Positions 27,942 through 36,429 of a stretch of DNA of 64,000 nt are shown here, piece after piece; the stretch's first letter is position 1; the number at the start of each line of letters is the position of its first letter. The DNA is taken from contig CAWIJO010000002.1 in the NCBI GenBank assembly GCA_963836355.1, forward strand, positions 682,001 to 746,000, in the 5' to 3' direction. The DNA comes from Palsa-506 sp963836355. GTDB lineage: Bacteria; Actinomycetota; Actinomycetes; Streptosporangiales; Streptosporangiaceae. Both the position numbers and the translations under genes were made by a program. The notes under the pieces were generated by a model. That model ran no database searches. It had not been told where the DNA came from and was given only the letters and a program-made list of their open reading frames with translations.

Positions 27942-28642
27942 GGAGCGTATCCGGGCACGTTGGGTATTCCCGGCAGGGTGGCCGGTGCCCGGTAGACGTG
28001 CCCGGTGCGCAGGTTGAGGAAGCTCATCCGCGGCTGCTGGCGCATGCCCAGCCGGAACGCACGCTTGTACAGCGAGGTCGGTGATTCCTCGGCGGTCACC
28101 TGCTGCTGCAGCGACTGCGCCTGCTGGGCGAGGGCGACGTTGCCCTGCTGCAGGGCGTTAATACGGAAGGAGGCGGCGGCAAGAGTGGTGTTGATCACCA
28201 GCAGGCAGACCAGGCCGCCGCCGAGCATGCCGAGCACGAGCAGGATGAAACGGGTACGCGGGACGTGCGATACGACGGCCGCAAGGGTGGCGTCAGGTGC
28301 CGGACGCGCGCCGGGCAGCGGGCCGCCGGGCTCCGGCGGGACAGGCACCGGCGGGACAGGCACCGGCATGACGGGCAGCGAGCCGGTGGCCGGGCGCTGG
28401 TCCCGGCGCGGGCGGAGGCGAGGCGCCGCCCGCCCGGACTGGCGAGTAACGGCCTGGTTACCGCGGGCAGCACGGCCCGCGGTTCGGACTGCGCCCGGCT
28501 CCTCGCCCAGGCCAGCATGCACGGCAGGCCGGCCGGCGGCTGGCCCGCCCACGGCAGGCTGGCCAGTGGGCGGCTGCCTTCGCTGGCGGCTGGCCGGGCC
28601 CTGGCGCGGTCCCCGGTTACGCGTGCTTACCTCGGTATTCAT
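27938..28642 (-). CDS. ftsL: FtsL-like bitopic division protein
   Basis: Small division protein of the FtsQLB group, identified by position between rsmH and ftsI and by architecture. 234 residues from ATG 28642 (GGGAGG upstream). It has an unusually long Pro/Arg/Gly-rich cytoplasmic tail of about 130 residues (with PVPVPPVPVPPEP), a membrane helix (ILLVLGMLGGGLVCLLVI, about 133-150) and a short coiled coil (INALQQGNVALAQQAQSLQQ). The same frame stays open far upstream into rsmH, but that part is a shadow. Stop overlaps the ftsI start. Confidence 0.85.
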   Translation of the reverse strand: MNTEVSTRNRGPRQGPASRQRRQPPTGQPAVGGPAAGRPAVHAGLGEEPGAVRTAGRAARGNQAVTRQSGRAAPRLRPRRDQRPATGSLPVMPVPVPPVPVPPEPGGPLPGARPAPDATLAAVVSHVPRTRFILLVLGMLGGGLVCLLVINTTLAAASFRINALQQGNVALAQQAQSLQQQVTAEESPTSLYKRAFRLGMRQQPRMSFLNLRTGHVYRAPATLPGIPNVPGYAP

Positions 28643-28709
28643 GCGCCTGCGCCCGTCCTCCCTGTCGCCTGGCCCGCTCTTTGCGGGCCAGCGGATTCCC
28701 GCTGGTTGC

Positions 28710-29669
28710 TCACGCGGCTGCCCGGATTCGCTCGGCGGCCCGGAGCCGGGCCGAGGCGGCCCGCGGGTTACGGGCGACCTCATCCGCCGCGGGGCGCTCC
28801 GCGCCCCTGGTAAGCAGGCCGAACTGCGGCCTGCTATCGGGCAGCGACACCGGCAGGCCGGCCGGGGTGGTGTCCGCCGCGCGTTCCCGGAATGCCCGCT
28901 TAACCAGCCGGTCCTCGAGCGAGTGGTAGGAAAGGACGACGATCCGGCCGCCCACCGCCACCGCGTCCATGGCCGCGGGCAGCGCCCGTCCCAGGGCGTC
29001 GAGCTCGGCGTTGACCTCGATCCGCAGCGCCTGGAACGTGCGCTTCGCAGGGTGGCCGCCATGCCGCCTGGCCGGCGCGGGGATCGAATCGCGGACGATC
29101 TCGCCGAGCCGCATGGTCGAGGTGAGCGGGGCCCGCGAGCGCTCCCGCACGAGCGCGTCGGCAATCCGGCGGGCAAACCGCTCCTCGCCGTAGTCACGCA
29201 GCACCCGGGCAAGCCGGGCGGCCGAATAGGTATTGACCACATCCGCGGCGGTCAGCGGGCCGCCCCGGTTCATCCGCATGTCGAGCGGCGCGTCCTGCGA
29301 ATAGGCGAAGCCGCGCGCCGGATCGTCAAGCTGCGGCGAGGACACGCCGAGGTCGAACAGGATGCCATGCACGCTCGGCCGGCCGAGGCTGGCCAGGATC
29401 GCCGGGATCTCGTCGTACACCGCATGCACCAGGGTGACCCGCGCTAGGTAAGGGGCGAGCAGCGCCCTGGACGCCTCGATCGCGGCGTCGTCGGTATCCA
29501 CGCCGATGAGGGCGAGGCCAGGGTGCTGGCCGAGCAGGGCGCTGGCATGGCCCGCCCGGCCGAGGGTAGCGTCGAGCAGCACCGCGCCCGGCGGGTCGAG
29601 CACCGGCGCGAGCAGGGCGAGCACCCGGCCGGTCATCACCGGCCGGTGCCCGCTATCCGCCGTGCCCAT
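28710..29669 (-). CDS. rsmH: 16S rRNA (cytosine1402-N4)-methyltransferase
   Basis: SAM-dependent methyltransferase (MraW) acting on the ribosomal decoding centre. 319 residues: HRPVMTGRVLALLAPV, DATLGRAGHASALL, the acidic VDTDD, ILFDLGVSSPQLDDPARGF, SYHSLEDRLVKRAFRER and the C-terminal NPRAASARLRAAERI. Second gene of the dcw cluster. It is separated from mraZ by 205 bases that begin with a strong hairpin. Confidence 0.97.
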   Translation of the reverse strand: MGTADSGHRPVMTGRVLALLAPVLDPPGAVLLDATLGRAGHASALLGQHPGLALIGVDTDDAAIEASRALLAPYLARVTLVHAVYDEIPAILASLGRPSVHGILFDLGVSSPQLDDPARGFAYSQDAPLDMRMNRGGPLTAADVVNTYSAARLARVLRDYGEERFARRIADALVRERSRAPLTSTMRLGEIVRDSIPAPARRHGGHPAKRTFQALRIEVNAELDALGRALPAAMDAVAVGGRIVVLSYHSLEDRLVKRAFRERAADTTPAGLPVSLPDSRPQFGLLTRGAERPAADEVARNPRAASARLRAAERIRAAA

Positions 29670-29852
29670 GGAACTCCTCGTCTTCTAGCCAGCGGCCGCC
29701 CCGGGCCCGGGGCGGCCGGCAACTGCCCGTCCGGTGCCCGGCCAGGTCCCCATCCGCGCGATGCGCTGATGACCCAGTAACCGCCTGGCGCCGGGGAAGT
29801 GACGTCAGCCGGCAGGCCCACCCAGCGCGGGTGGAGACCTCGCCGTACACCG

Positions 29853-29874
29853 GGCGCCCGGAAACCCGGGCGCC
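29853..29874 (-). terminator. Perfect hairpin directly after the mraZ stop codon
   Basis: Arms GGCGCCCGG (29853-29861) and CCGGGCGCC (29866-29874) form a perfect 9-bp GC stem with a 4-base loop, immediately after the mraZ TGA (29875-29877). There is no U-run after it on the minus strand. It could be an attenuator limiting read-through into rsmH or an mRNA-stabilising or processing element. The remaining gap to rsmH (29670-29852) holds nothing clear. Confidence 0.6.
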
Positions 29875-30306
29875 TCAGAGAATCCCGGGCAGCACCTCCT
29901 CGGACGCGTCGGAGAATGCGTCTTCCTGCCGCTCCAGGTAGGTATCCCAGGCACCGGCGTCCCAGATCTCCAGCCGGGTATTGGCGCCGATCACCACGCA
30001 GTCGCGCTGCAGCGCGGCGTAATCCCGCAGGCTGGGCGGAATGGTGATCCGGCCCTGCTTGTCCGGCACCTCATCGGAGGCGCTGGCGAAGAAGACCCGG
30101 CTGTAATCGCGCACTGCCTTCGCGGTCACCGGGGCGGCCCGCAGGGCCTCGGTGATCCGGCCGAACTCCGGCTCGGGGAAGACGTACAGGCAGCGCTCCT
30201 GGCCCTTGGTCAGGACCAGCCCGGCGGCGAGTTCCTCACGGTACTTAGCAGGCAAGAACAGCCGCCCCTTGTCATCCAGGCGGGGCGTGTGAGTGCCGAG
30301 AAACAT
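29875..30306 (-). CDS. mraZ: Transcriptional regulator MraZ
   Basis: Ring-forming DNA-binding protein that autoregulates the dcw cluster. 143 residues with two SpoVT/AbrB-like repeats: HTPRLDDKGRLFLPAKYREEL and SDEVPDKQGRITIPPSLRDYA; DKGR and DKQGRI are the DNA-contact signatures. A GGGGAGG site lies upstream of the ATG. First gene of the minus-strand cluster, with four matching operator boxes in its promoter. Confidence 0.96.
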   Translation of the reverse strand: MFLGTHTPRLDDKGRLFLPAKYREELAAGLVLTKGQERCLYVFPEPEFGRITEALRAAPVTAKAVRDYSRVFFASASDEVPDKQGRITIPPSLRDYAALQRDCVVIGANTRLEIWDAGAWDTYLERQEDAFSDASEEVLPGIL

Positions 30307-30648
30307 CAGCGCTCACCTCCCCACTCCCCCACTGCGGTGCGCCATGCGGCCAAGTCCGCCCCACCGCGCACCACTGTACTCCACATTCCCCCACGGTCAA
30401 CGACGCACACCACGTGAACCGGTCACCCCCTCCCGGGAGTTTCAAGGTCAGGAAGGTGGAGCGAAGTGGAGCGCAACTCAGCCGGCGGCGGAACTCGCGG
30501 CGGCGGGCGCCGGGAACCGGCCGGGCCTGGCGCACCCTTGTCACGTCCGGCTCGTTATGCCGCCGATACCCAAGCGGCATCGCGCGCTGGTATTTGACGA
30601 CGTAATGTCTGAACGCATGGTCCTGACAGCACATGGGAGCTACCCGGC
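30307..30648. other. Divergent mraZ / moxR control region
   Basis: 342 bases without a gene. The mraZ side holds the promoter and operator (30361-30400) and the ribosome-binding site, plus two extra GTGG motifs (complements of 30321-30324 and 30329-30332) overlapping the leader. The moxR side (30420-30648) holds a paired GTGGAGCGAA/GTGGAGCGCA direct repeat near 30456-30476 and a possible TTGTCA element near 30538; I could not assign a -10. Confidence 0.55.
30361..30400 (-). promoter_or_regulatory. mraZ promoter overlapped by four MraZ operator boxes
   Basis: Minus strand: -35 TTGACC (complement of 30395-30400), 16-base spacer, -10 TACAGT (complement of 30373-30378). Four GTGG cores (complements of CCAC at 30361, 30371, 30381, 30391) repeat at exactly 10 bases. 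MraZ is known to bind direct TGGGN-type repeats spaced 5 bases apart (10-base period), so this is the expected operator. It overlaps the promoter spacer and -10, implying repression. Confidence 0.82.
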
Positions 30649-31665
30649 ATGGCGGACTCGACGATCGCGCCACAGGTGACGCGAGGAGGACACGTGGTAC
30701 TTGATGCGGGTCAGGCGGACCGCACGCTGGATGACCTGGTCGGGGTGGCCCGGCGGATCAGCGCGGCCGTCGAGACCGTGATCGAGGGCAAGCCAGCTGC
30801 CATCCGGCTCGCTCTCACGGTCCTGTTGGCCGAGGGCCATGTACTAATCGAGGATGTTCCCGGCGTCGGGAAGACACTGCTGGCCAAGGCGCTTGCCCGG
30901 TCCATCGACTGCTCCATCAGGCGCGTCCAGTTCACCCCGGACCTGCTGCCGAGTGATCTCACCGGCGTCAGCGCCTTCAACCAGGAGCTCAGGGAGTTCG
31001 AGTTCAAGCCAGGGCCGATCTTCGCCAATATCGTGATCGGCGACGAGATCAACCGCGCATCTCCGAAGACGCAGTCGGCACTGCTGGAGTGCATGGAGGA
31101 GCGCCAGGTCACGGTCGACGGTTCCACCTATCCGCTGGAACTCCCCTTCATGGTCATCGCCACCCAGAATCCGGTCGAGATGGAGGGCACGTACCCGCTG
31201 CCCGAAGCACAGCGGGACCGCTTTACCGCGCGCATCTCCATTGGTTACCCGGACAAGGAGTCCGAGCTCGAGATGCTCGATACGCACGGGTCGTCGTCAC
31301 CGCTCGACAGCCTGCAGCCGGCCGCGCATGCGACTGACATCCGCGACCTGATCACCGCAGTCCGCGCCGTGCACGTCGCGCAGCCGATCAGGCAGTACGT
31401 GATCAGCATCGTGAACGCGACCCGGTCCTCGCCCGAGCTCAGGCTCGGTGCCTCCCCGCGCGCCACCTTGCACCTGCTGCGCGCCAGCCGCGCTTACGCT
31501 GCGCTGGACGGCCGGGACTTCGTCATCCCGGACGACGTGCAGGCGCTCGCCGGGCCGGTGCTCGCGCACCGGCTGCTGCCCACCCCCGAGGCCATGATGG
31601 AGCGCGAGTTGCCCGAGCGAGTACTGAGCAGGCTGATCGAGCGGCTGCCGCTGCCGCTCAGGTAG
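30649..31665 (+). CDS. MoxR-family AAA+ ATPase
   Basis: Chaperone-like ATPase. 338 residues: Walker A EDVPGVGKTLLAKALA, Walker B VIGDEINRASPKTQSALLE, sensor ATQNPVEMEGTYPLPEAQRDRF, arginine finger region and the C-terminal lid. MoxR proteins are usually encoded with DUF58 and transglutaminase-domain membrane proteins, exactly as here (31750-35675), and may assist assembly or activation of a partner; the client is unknown. ATG 30649 has GGAG 9 bases upstream; an internal GTG at 30694 after GAGGAGG is an alternative start. Confidence 0.94.
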   Translation: MADSTIAPQVTRGGHVVLDAGQADRTLDDLVGVARRISAAVETVIEGKPAAIRLALTVLLAEGHVLIEDVPGVGKTLLAKALARSIDCSIRRVQFTPDLLPSDLTGVSAFNQELREFEFKPGPIFANIVIGDEINRASPKTQSALLECMEERQVTVDGSTYPLELPFMVIATQNPVEMEGTYPLPEAQRDRFTARISIGYPDKESELEMLDTHGSSSPLDSLQPAAHATDIRDLITAVRAVHVAQPIRQYVISIVNATRSSPELRLGASPRATLHLLRASRAYAALDGRDFVIPDDVQALAGPVLAHRLLPTPEAMMERELPERVLSRLIERLPLPLR

Positions 31666-31749
31666 CTGGCGCCCGCGCCCGGCCGGCTGGTGGCCCAGGT
31701 CACGGTCGCGCCGTAGATTGGACGGGCAAGGCGGAAGGAAGTGCCGGAC

Positions 31750-33132
31750 ATGCGGTCATTGCTCGCGGGGTTTACCACGCGCGGCACCTCGTTCCTCGCC
31801 GCAGGCCTGGCCGCGGCCATCGCCGGGCTGGCCGTCGGCGAACGGAGCCTAGTCAGCATCGGCGCACTGCTCTTCGTCCTGCCACTGCTATCCGCGCTGG
31901 CGGCCGGCCGGGCCAGGTACCGGCTGAGCTGCGTCCGGCAGATCAGCCCGGCCCGGGTGCCGGCGGCCATACCGCGCGTGTCACGGTGCGGCTGGAGAAC
32001 GTCTCGCGGCTGCCGACCGGCCTGCTGCTCGCCGAGGACGCGATACCGTACCCGCTGGGCACCCGGCCGAGATACGTCCTGGACGGGGTAGAGCGCGGCG
32101 GGGTGCGGGAGCTGAGCTATCCGCTCCGGTCTGACCTGCGGGGCAGGTTCACCATCGGCCCGCTCGAGGTCAGGATCGCTGACTCGTTCGGCCTGGTGGA
32201 ACTCGGGCGATCGTTCGCCACTACCAGCACGCTGATCGTCACGCCCAAGGTCGTGTCGCTGGCCAGGACCGCGATCGGCGCTAGCTGGGTAGGCGAGGGC
32301 GATGGCCGGACCCGGGCCGCAGTAGCCGCCGGGGAGGACGACGTGGTACCGCGCGCCTACCGGGACGGGGACGAGCTGCGCCGGGTGCACTGGCGGTCCA
32401 CCGCGCGGTACGGCGAGCTGATGGTCCGCCGTGAGGAACAACGCTGGCGGAATCGTGCGCTGCTGCTCCTGGATACCCGGCGTAACGCGCACGCGGGCAG
32501 CGGGCTCAGCTCGTCCTTCGAGTACGCCGTCGGCGCCGCCGCCTCGATCGGCGTGCATCTTGCCCGCGGCGGCATGGACGGCCAGCTCATAACTGACGTC
32601 GGCCCGGTCCCGGCCGCCAAAATGTTCGAGGATGTGCTGCTCGACTCGCTTGCGGTCATCAAGACCTCCCGCGGCACCGAGCTTTCCGGCGGACTTGACG
32701 CAGTCCGGGCCGCAGGCGGCGGGCTGCTCATCGTGGTGGCCGGCGCTGTCCGCCGCTGCCGCGCGGCAGCTTGCCACCAGCCGCCGTGACGGCGGCCCGG
32801 CCATCGCGCTGCTGCTCGCGGTCTCCACCTGGAACCAGCCGGGCCGGGCAGCCGGACAGCCGAGCCTGGACGCGGACGCTACCGGACCAGGCCAGGGACA
32901 GGATCCGGGCGAGCTGGCGAACGGCCAGCGCGCCGCGGCCGCGGCGCCGGACGGCCGCCGGGCCGCCGGCGACGAGACAAGCGCGGCGACGGCGATCTTG
33001 ACTGGTGCGGGCTGGCGCGTTGTCACAGTTGACGCCGGAATGCCGCTGGCCACGGCGTGGCAGCGGCTGGCCGGGGCGGGCCTGACGGCGCGGCCGCAGG
33101 CGCCGACCGGTATGCCGGAGGCAGCGGTATGA
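31750..33132 (+). CDS. DUF58 membrane protein, two compensating frame breaks
   Basis: Second gene of the MoxR-DUF58-transglutaminase operon. N-terminal part (31750 to about 31963): two membrane helices in the first frame. The middle part (AGGHTARVTVRLENVSRL onward, to about 32739) is read one base lost and holds the DUF58 core with YRDGDELRRVHWRSTARYGE. The end (LSAAAARQLATSRRDGGPAI onward) returns to the first frame and stops at 33132, overlapping the next ATG (ATGA). The shifts lie at 31955-31967 (one base missing) and 32735-32742 (one base extra or two missing). Together the pieces make a normal-length protein, so sequence error is likelier than decay. Confidence 0.8.
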
Positions 33133-35675
33133 ACTACCGGCTCACGCTGATCACAGCCGCCGCCGTCATCCTGGCGTCGGTGTCGCTGTACCCGCTGCTG
33201 GCAGACGCCGGCTGGTTCTGGCCCGGCGCCGGGGCGGTGGTCATCGCCGCCGCCGCGGGCACCGCCACGCGACTGCCCGCATTGCCGGCCGGCCTAATCG
33301 CCACGGCCGTGGCGCTGCTCGCGGCCATGCCGCTGCTGACCAGCCCGGCGTGGTACCTGGAACTGCTTGGCCTGGCGCTGGTCGGCTGCGCGGCCGGCAG
33401 CGTGACGCGGCTGCGGCTGCTGCCGGTGGTGGCCGTCGTCATAACCTACCTGGGCGGCCTGCTGATCTACCTGAATCTGCTGTTCGCCGGCCCCGAGTCG
33501 GTCGGCTGGATCGTGCCGACCAGGGCATCGCTCAGCCACCTGGGGAAGCTGGCCGGCCAGGGCTTCGCCGAGCGGGCCTTCGCGCCGCCCGTGCCGGACA
33601 TCCACGGCGTGATGCTGCTGGCGGCGGCCGGGATCGGGCTGATGGCGATCGCAGCCGACCTGATGGCCGTGCGGCTGCGCAGCCCGGCCCTCGCCGGGCT
33701 CCCGCTGCTCGCGCTGTTCAGCGTGCCGATCACGACAAGCGCCCGGCAAGGCGCGGGCGGCGCCACGGTCACGTTCTGCCTCGGCATTGCCGGCTACCTG
33801 TGGCTGCTCGCCGCCGACGGGCGGGAACGGCTGCGGATCTGGGGCCGCCTGGTCACGCTCTGGCAAAGCAACAGGAACGACGACGAGGCAATCCGGGGGC
33901 CGGACACCCGGGCGCTGGCCGCATCCGGACGTCGCATCGGGCTGGCCGCGATCAGCCTCGCGATCTTCATCCCGCTGCTGCTGCCAGGGCTGCGCGTGCA
34001 CAAGCTCTTCGGCGGGCCTGGCGGGCGAGGGGGGCACGGCGGGACGCAGATCCCGCTGCCCGATCCGGTGGTCAGGCTGCAGCGGCTGCTGCAGCACGGC
34101 GGCAATGCCACCGTGCTGACCTACCAGACCAACAATCCTGTGCCGCAGCAGCAGTACCTGCAGGTCTACGTGCTCAATTACGACAGCGACTCGAATATCT
34201 GGGCGCTGCAGACGCCAGTCCCCAACATCCAGGTCGGTGACACGCCGCTGCCGGGGGCACCCGGACTGAGCGGCCTCACCCCGAAGCACGCGTCCACAAC
34301 CCGGATCGACGTGAGCCGAGGGGTCGCTGGCTTCGAGTCGAGGCTGAGCTTCCTGCCGCTGCCCTATGTACCAGAAATAGTCCGCGTGCAGGGCACCTGG
34401 GGAGTTGACCTGGACACCCTGATGGTCTTGTCAGCCTCGGCCGGGCTGTCCGGCCTCCACTACCAGGTGCGGGCCGAGGACGTGCAGCCATCGATCCAGC
34501 AGCTAGATCAGCCGGCCACCGTGCCGCGCAGCATCACCCGGCGGTATCTGCCCTTCCGCTCGCCAGCCCGCAGCACCCTCCAGACGCTGGCGGACAAGAT
34601 CATCACGGATGCTGGCGCCGGCACCGCCTACCAGAAGGCGGTGGCGCTGGAGAAATGGTTCACGTCCGGGATGTTCAAATACAACGTGCATGCGACCGAC
34701 CCGGACACCCCGGCCGGCCTTGTCAGGTTCCTGACCAGGACCAAGCAGGGCTACTGCCAGCAGTTCGCGTTCGGGATGGCCGCGCTGGCCCGCATCATCG
34801 GCATCCCGTCCCGGGTCGCGGTCGGCTACACCGCGGGCACCCGGCAGCCGGACGGCAAGACCTGGAAGGTCACCACGGCGGACGCGCACGCCTGGCCCGA
34901 GCTCTACTTCCAGGGATCAGGCTGGCTGCGCTTCGAGCCGACCCCCGGCGGCGCCGACGGCCAGGGCACGGCGATCCAGCCCGTCTATGCGCAGAGCACT
35001 TCACCGACGGGCCCGGGCACGACGGTGCCCGGCCAGACCGGCGCGGCCACGACCCCTGGCGTAAACCCTGGCGCGAAGATACCGTCCGGGCTAAATCAGA
35101 AGCTGAACCACCTGGCGGGGGTGGGCAGCGGCCGCCCGGCGGAAAAGCAAGGCGGCTCGGTGCCGGCCGTCCCGATCACCATCGCCGTCCTGGTGCTCGC
35201 GGCGGCCGTACCGCGGACGGCCAGGGCCTTCACCAGACGGCGGCGCTGGCATGCGGCCAGGGACGATAGCGCGCTGGCCCACGCCGCCTGGCTGGAACTC
35301 CACGACGACCTGACCGATTACGGCATCAGCTGGCGGGTCAGCGAGTCGCCGCGGGCCGTGTCCCGCAGGCTGGCGACGACGCTCCAGCTTGACGCGGACA
35401 GCCAGCAGGCTCTTGACCGGGTTTCCCGGGCCGAGGAACGGGCGCGTTACGCGAAGGTGGCGGTGGCGCCGCAGTCGCTGCGGGCCGACGTCGCCGTGAT
35501 CCGGCGGGCCGTCGCTGCCGGGGCAGCCCGGCCACAGCGCTGGCGAGCCTGGCTGCTGCCGCCGTCGGCGCTGCTGCCGGTGCGCTCGGGCGTGCAGCAG
35601 GCACTCGACGTGTTCGGCTGGCTGGATGCGGCCGGCCTGCGGGTACGCGGCCGGGTCCGCCAGCTTGGCCGGTGA
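33129..35675 (+). CDS. Transglutaminase-like membrane protein (DUF3488-transglutaminase)
   Basis: Third gene of the MoxR operon. From ATG 33129 (overlapping the DUF58 stop) it encodes about 848 residues: six or so N-terminal membrane helices (residues 1-200), another near 270, an extracytoplasmic region with a transglutaminase-like core (triad GYCQQFAFGMAAL Cys, TTADAHAWPEL His, and the following Asp/Phe region WLRFEPTPGG), a Pro/Thr/Gly linker, one more helix (VPITIAVLVLAAAV) and a cytoplasmic C-terminal domain. The active site faces outward by topology. The family is often predicted to process or cross-link proteins; substrate unknown. Confidence 0.92.
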   Translation: MNYRLTLITAAAVILASVSLYPLLADAGWFWPGAGAVVIAAAAGTATRLPALPAGLIATAVALLAAMPLLTSPAWYLELLGLALVGCAAGSVTRLRLLPVVAVVITYLGGLLIYLNLLFAGPESVGWIVPTRASLSHLGKLAGQGFAERAFAPPVPDIHGVMLLAAAGIGLMAIAADLMAVRLRSPALAGLPLLALFSVPITTSARQGAGGATVTFCLGIAGYLWLLAADGRERLRIWGRLVTLWQSNRNDDEAIRGPDTRALAASGRRIGLAAISLAIFIPLLLPGLRVHKLFGGPGGRGGHGGTQIPLPDPVVRLQRLLQHGGNATVLTYQTNNPVPQQQYLQVYVLNYDSDSNIWALQTPVPNIQVGDTPLPGAPGLSGLTPKHASTTRIDVSRGVAGFESRLSFLPLPYVPEIVRVQGTWGVDLDTLMVLSASAGLSGLHYQVRAEDVQPSIQQLDQPATVPRSITRRYLPFRSPARSTLQTLADKIITDAGAGTAYQKAVALEKWFTSGMFKYNVHATDPDTPAGLVRFLTRTKQGYCQQFAFGMAALARIIGIPSRVAVGYTAGTRQPDGKTWKVTTADAHAWPELYFQGSGWLRFEPTPGGADGQGTAIQPVYAQSTSPTGPGTTVPGQTGAATTPGVNPGAKIPSGLNQKLNHLAGVGSGRPAEKQGGSVPAVPITIAVLVLAAAVPRTARAFTRRRRWHAARDDSALAHAAWLELHDDLTDYGISWRVSESPRAVSRRLATTLQLDADSQQALDRVSRAEERARYAKVAVAPQSLRADVAVIRRAVAAGAARPQRWRAWLLPPSALLPVRSGVQQALDVFGWLDAAGLRVRGRVRQLGR

Positions 35676-35826
35676 ACCTGACGGCCGGCCAGGCGACCGG
35701 CAGCCAGCTGGCCGGAAGCGAATGACGGCAAGCCGACGCGACCGGCGCCCGGCTATCCGTTTCAGATATTGGTTGTAGCGCTCTTGGTAGTGCTGCCCGG
35801 CCGACGGCCAGCTGCCCGCGGGGCAG

Positions 35827-36312
35827 TTACCGGTCGCGCTCCTGACGGCGCTGCCACCGTTCCTCCAGCCGCTCCATCAGCCGGCGAGGCTGGCCGCGGT
35901 TGCGGCGGTCCCTGCCGCCCCGGCGCGGGCCCTTGCCGCCGACCGGGCCGACCCGGCCGGCCGCGGCGCCGCGAACCGAGCCTGGCCTGCGGCCGGCACC
36001 GGCCCCGCGCGCCGAGCCCGGCCCCCGGGCACTGGCCGTGCCCGTCATGTGCCGCCAGCTGTTCAGCGCCCACATGGCGCAGGCCAGCATGACCACGAAG
36101 CCAGCCACGCCGATCCAGATGATCATCGATACGACGCCGCCGAGCAGCAGCCCGATCCCGATCAGGAACCCGAACGCCGCCTCGACGACCCGCCGCTTGT
36201 AGTGCACGCGCGGATCACTGCGGCGGGCCGCATGCGCGAAACGCGGATAATCGGCGTAGAGCGCCTGCTCGATCTGCTCGAGCTGGCGCTGCTCGTGCTC
36301 AGACAGCGGCAC
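35827..36312 (-). CDS. DUF3040 membrane protein
   Basis: Actinobacterial DUF3040 protein of unknown function. I chose GTG 36312 (VPLSEHEQRQLEQIEQALYA) because GGGAGG lies just upstream; an ATG 12 bases earlier also reads. About 161 residues: an acidic N-terminal LSEHEQ motif, two membrane helices (AFGFLIGIGLLLGGVVSMII and AGFVVMLACAMWAL), and a Gly/Arg-rich basic tail of about 60 residues. Convergent with the transglutaminase gene; the 151-base gap between them contains only a GCCAGCTGGC palindrome. Confidence 0.85.
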   Translation of the reverse strand: MPLSEHEQRQLEQIEQALYADYPRFAHAARRSDPRVHYKRRVVEAAFGFLIGIGLLLGGVVSMIIWIGVAGFVVMLACAMWALNSWRHMTGTASARGPGSARGAGAGRRPGSVRGAAAGRVGPVGGKGPRRGGRDRRNRGQPRRLMERLEERWQRRQERDR

Positions 36313-36429
36313 GTTGCCTCCCATAGAACTCGCGCTCGGCGACTGGTTCGATGACCTTCACCTCACGGCCTGGCTTATGCCCAGAATACGAGCGCGAGTA
36401 CGTCAAGTGAAAGAGTACACCGGAGCCGG

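Noticed and set aside
27938..29242. Long minus-strand frame covering ftsL and rsmH
   Set aside because: The part beyond 28642 overlaps rsmH in another phase and has no FtsL features; only the ftsL end is coding.
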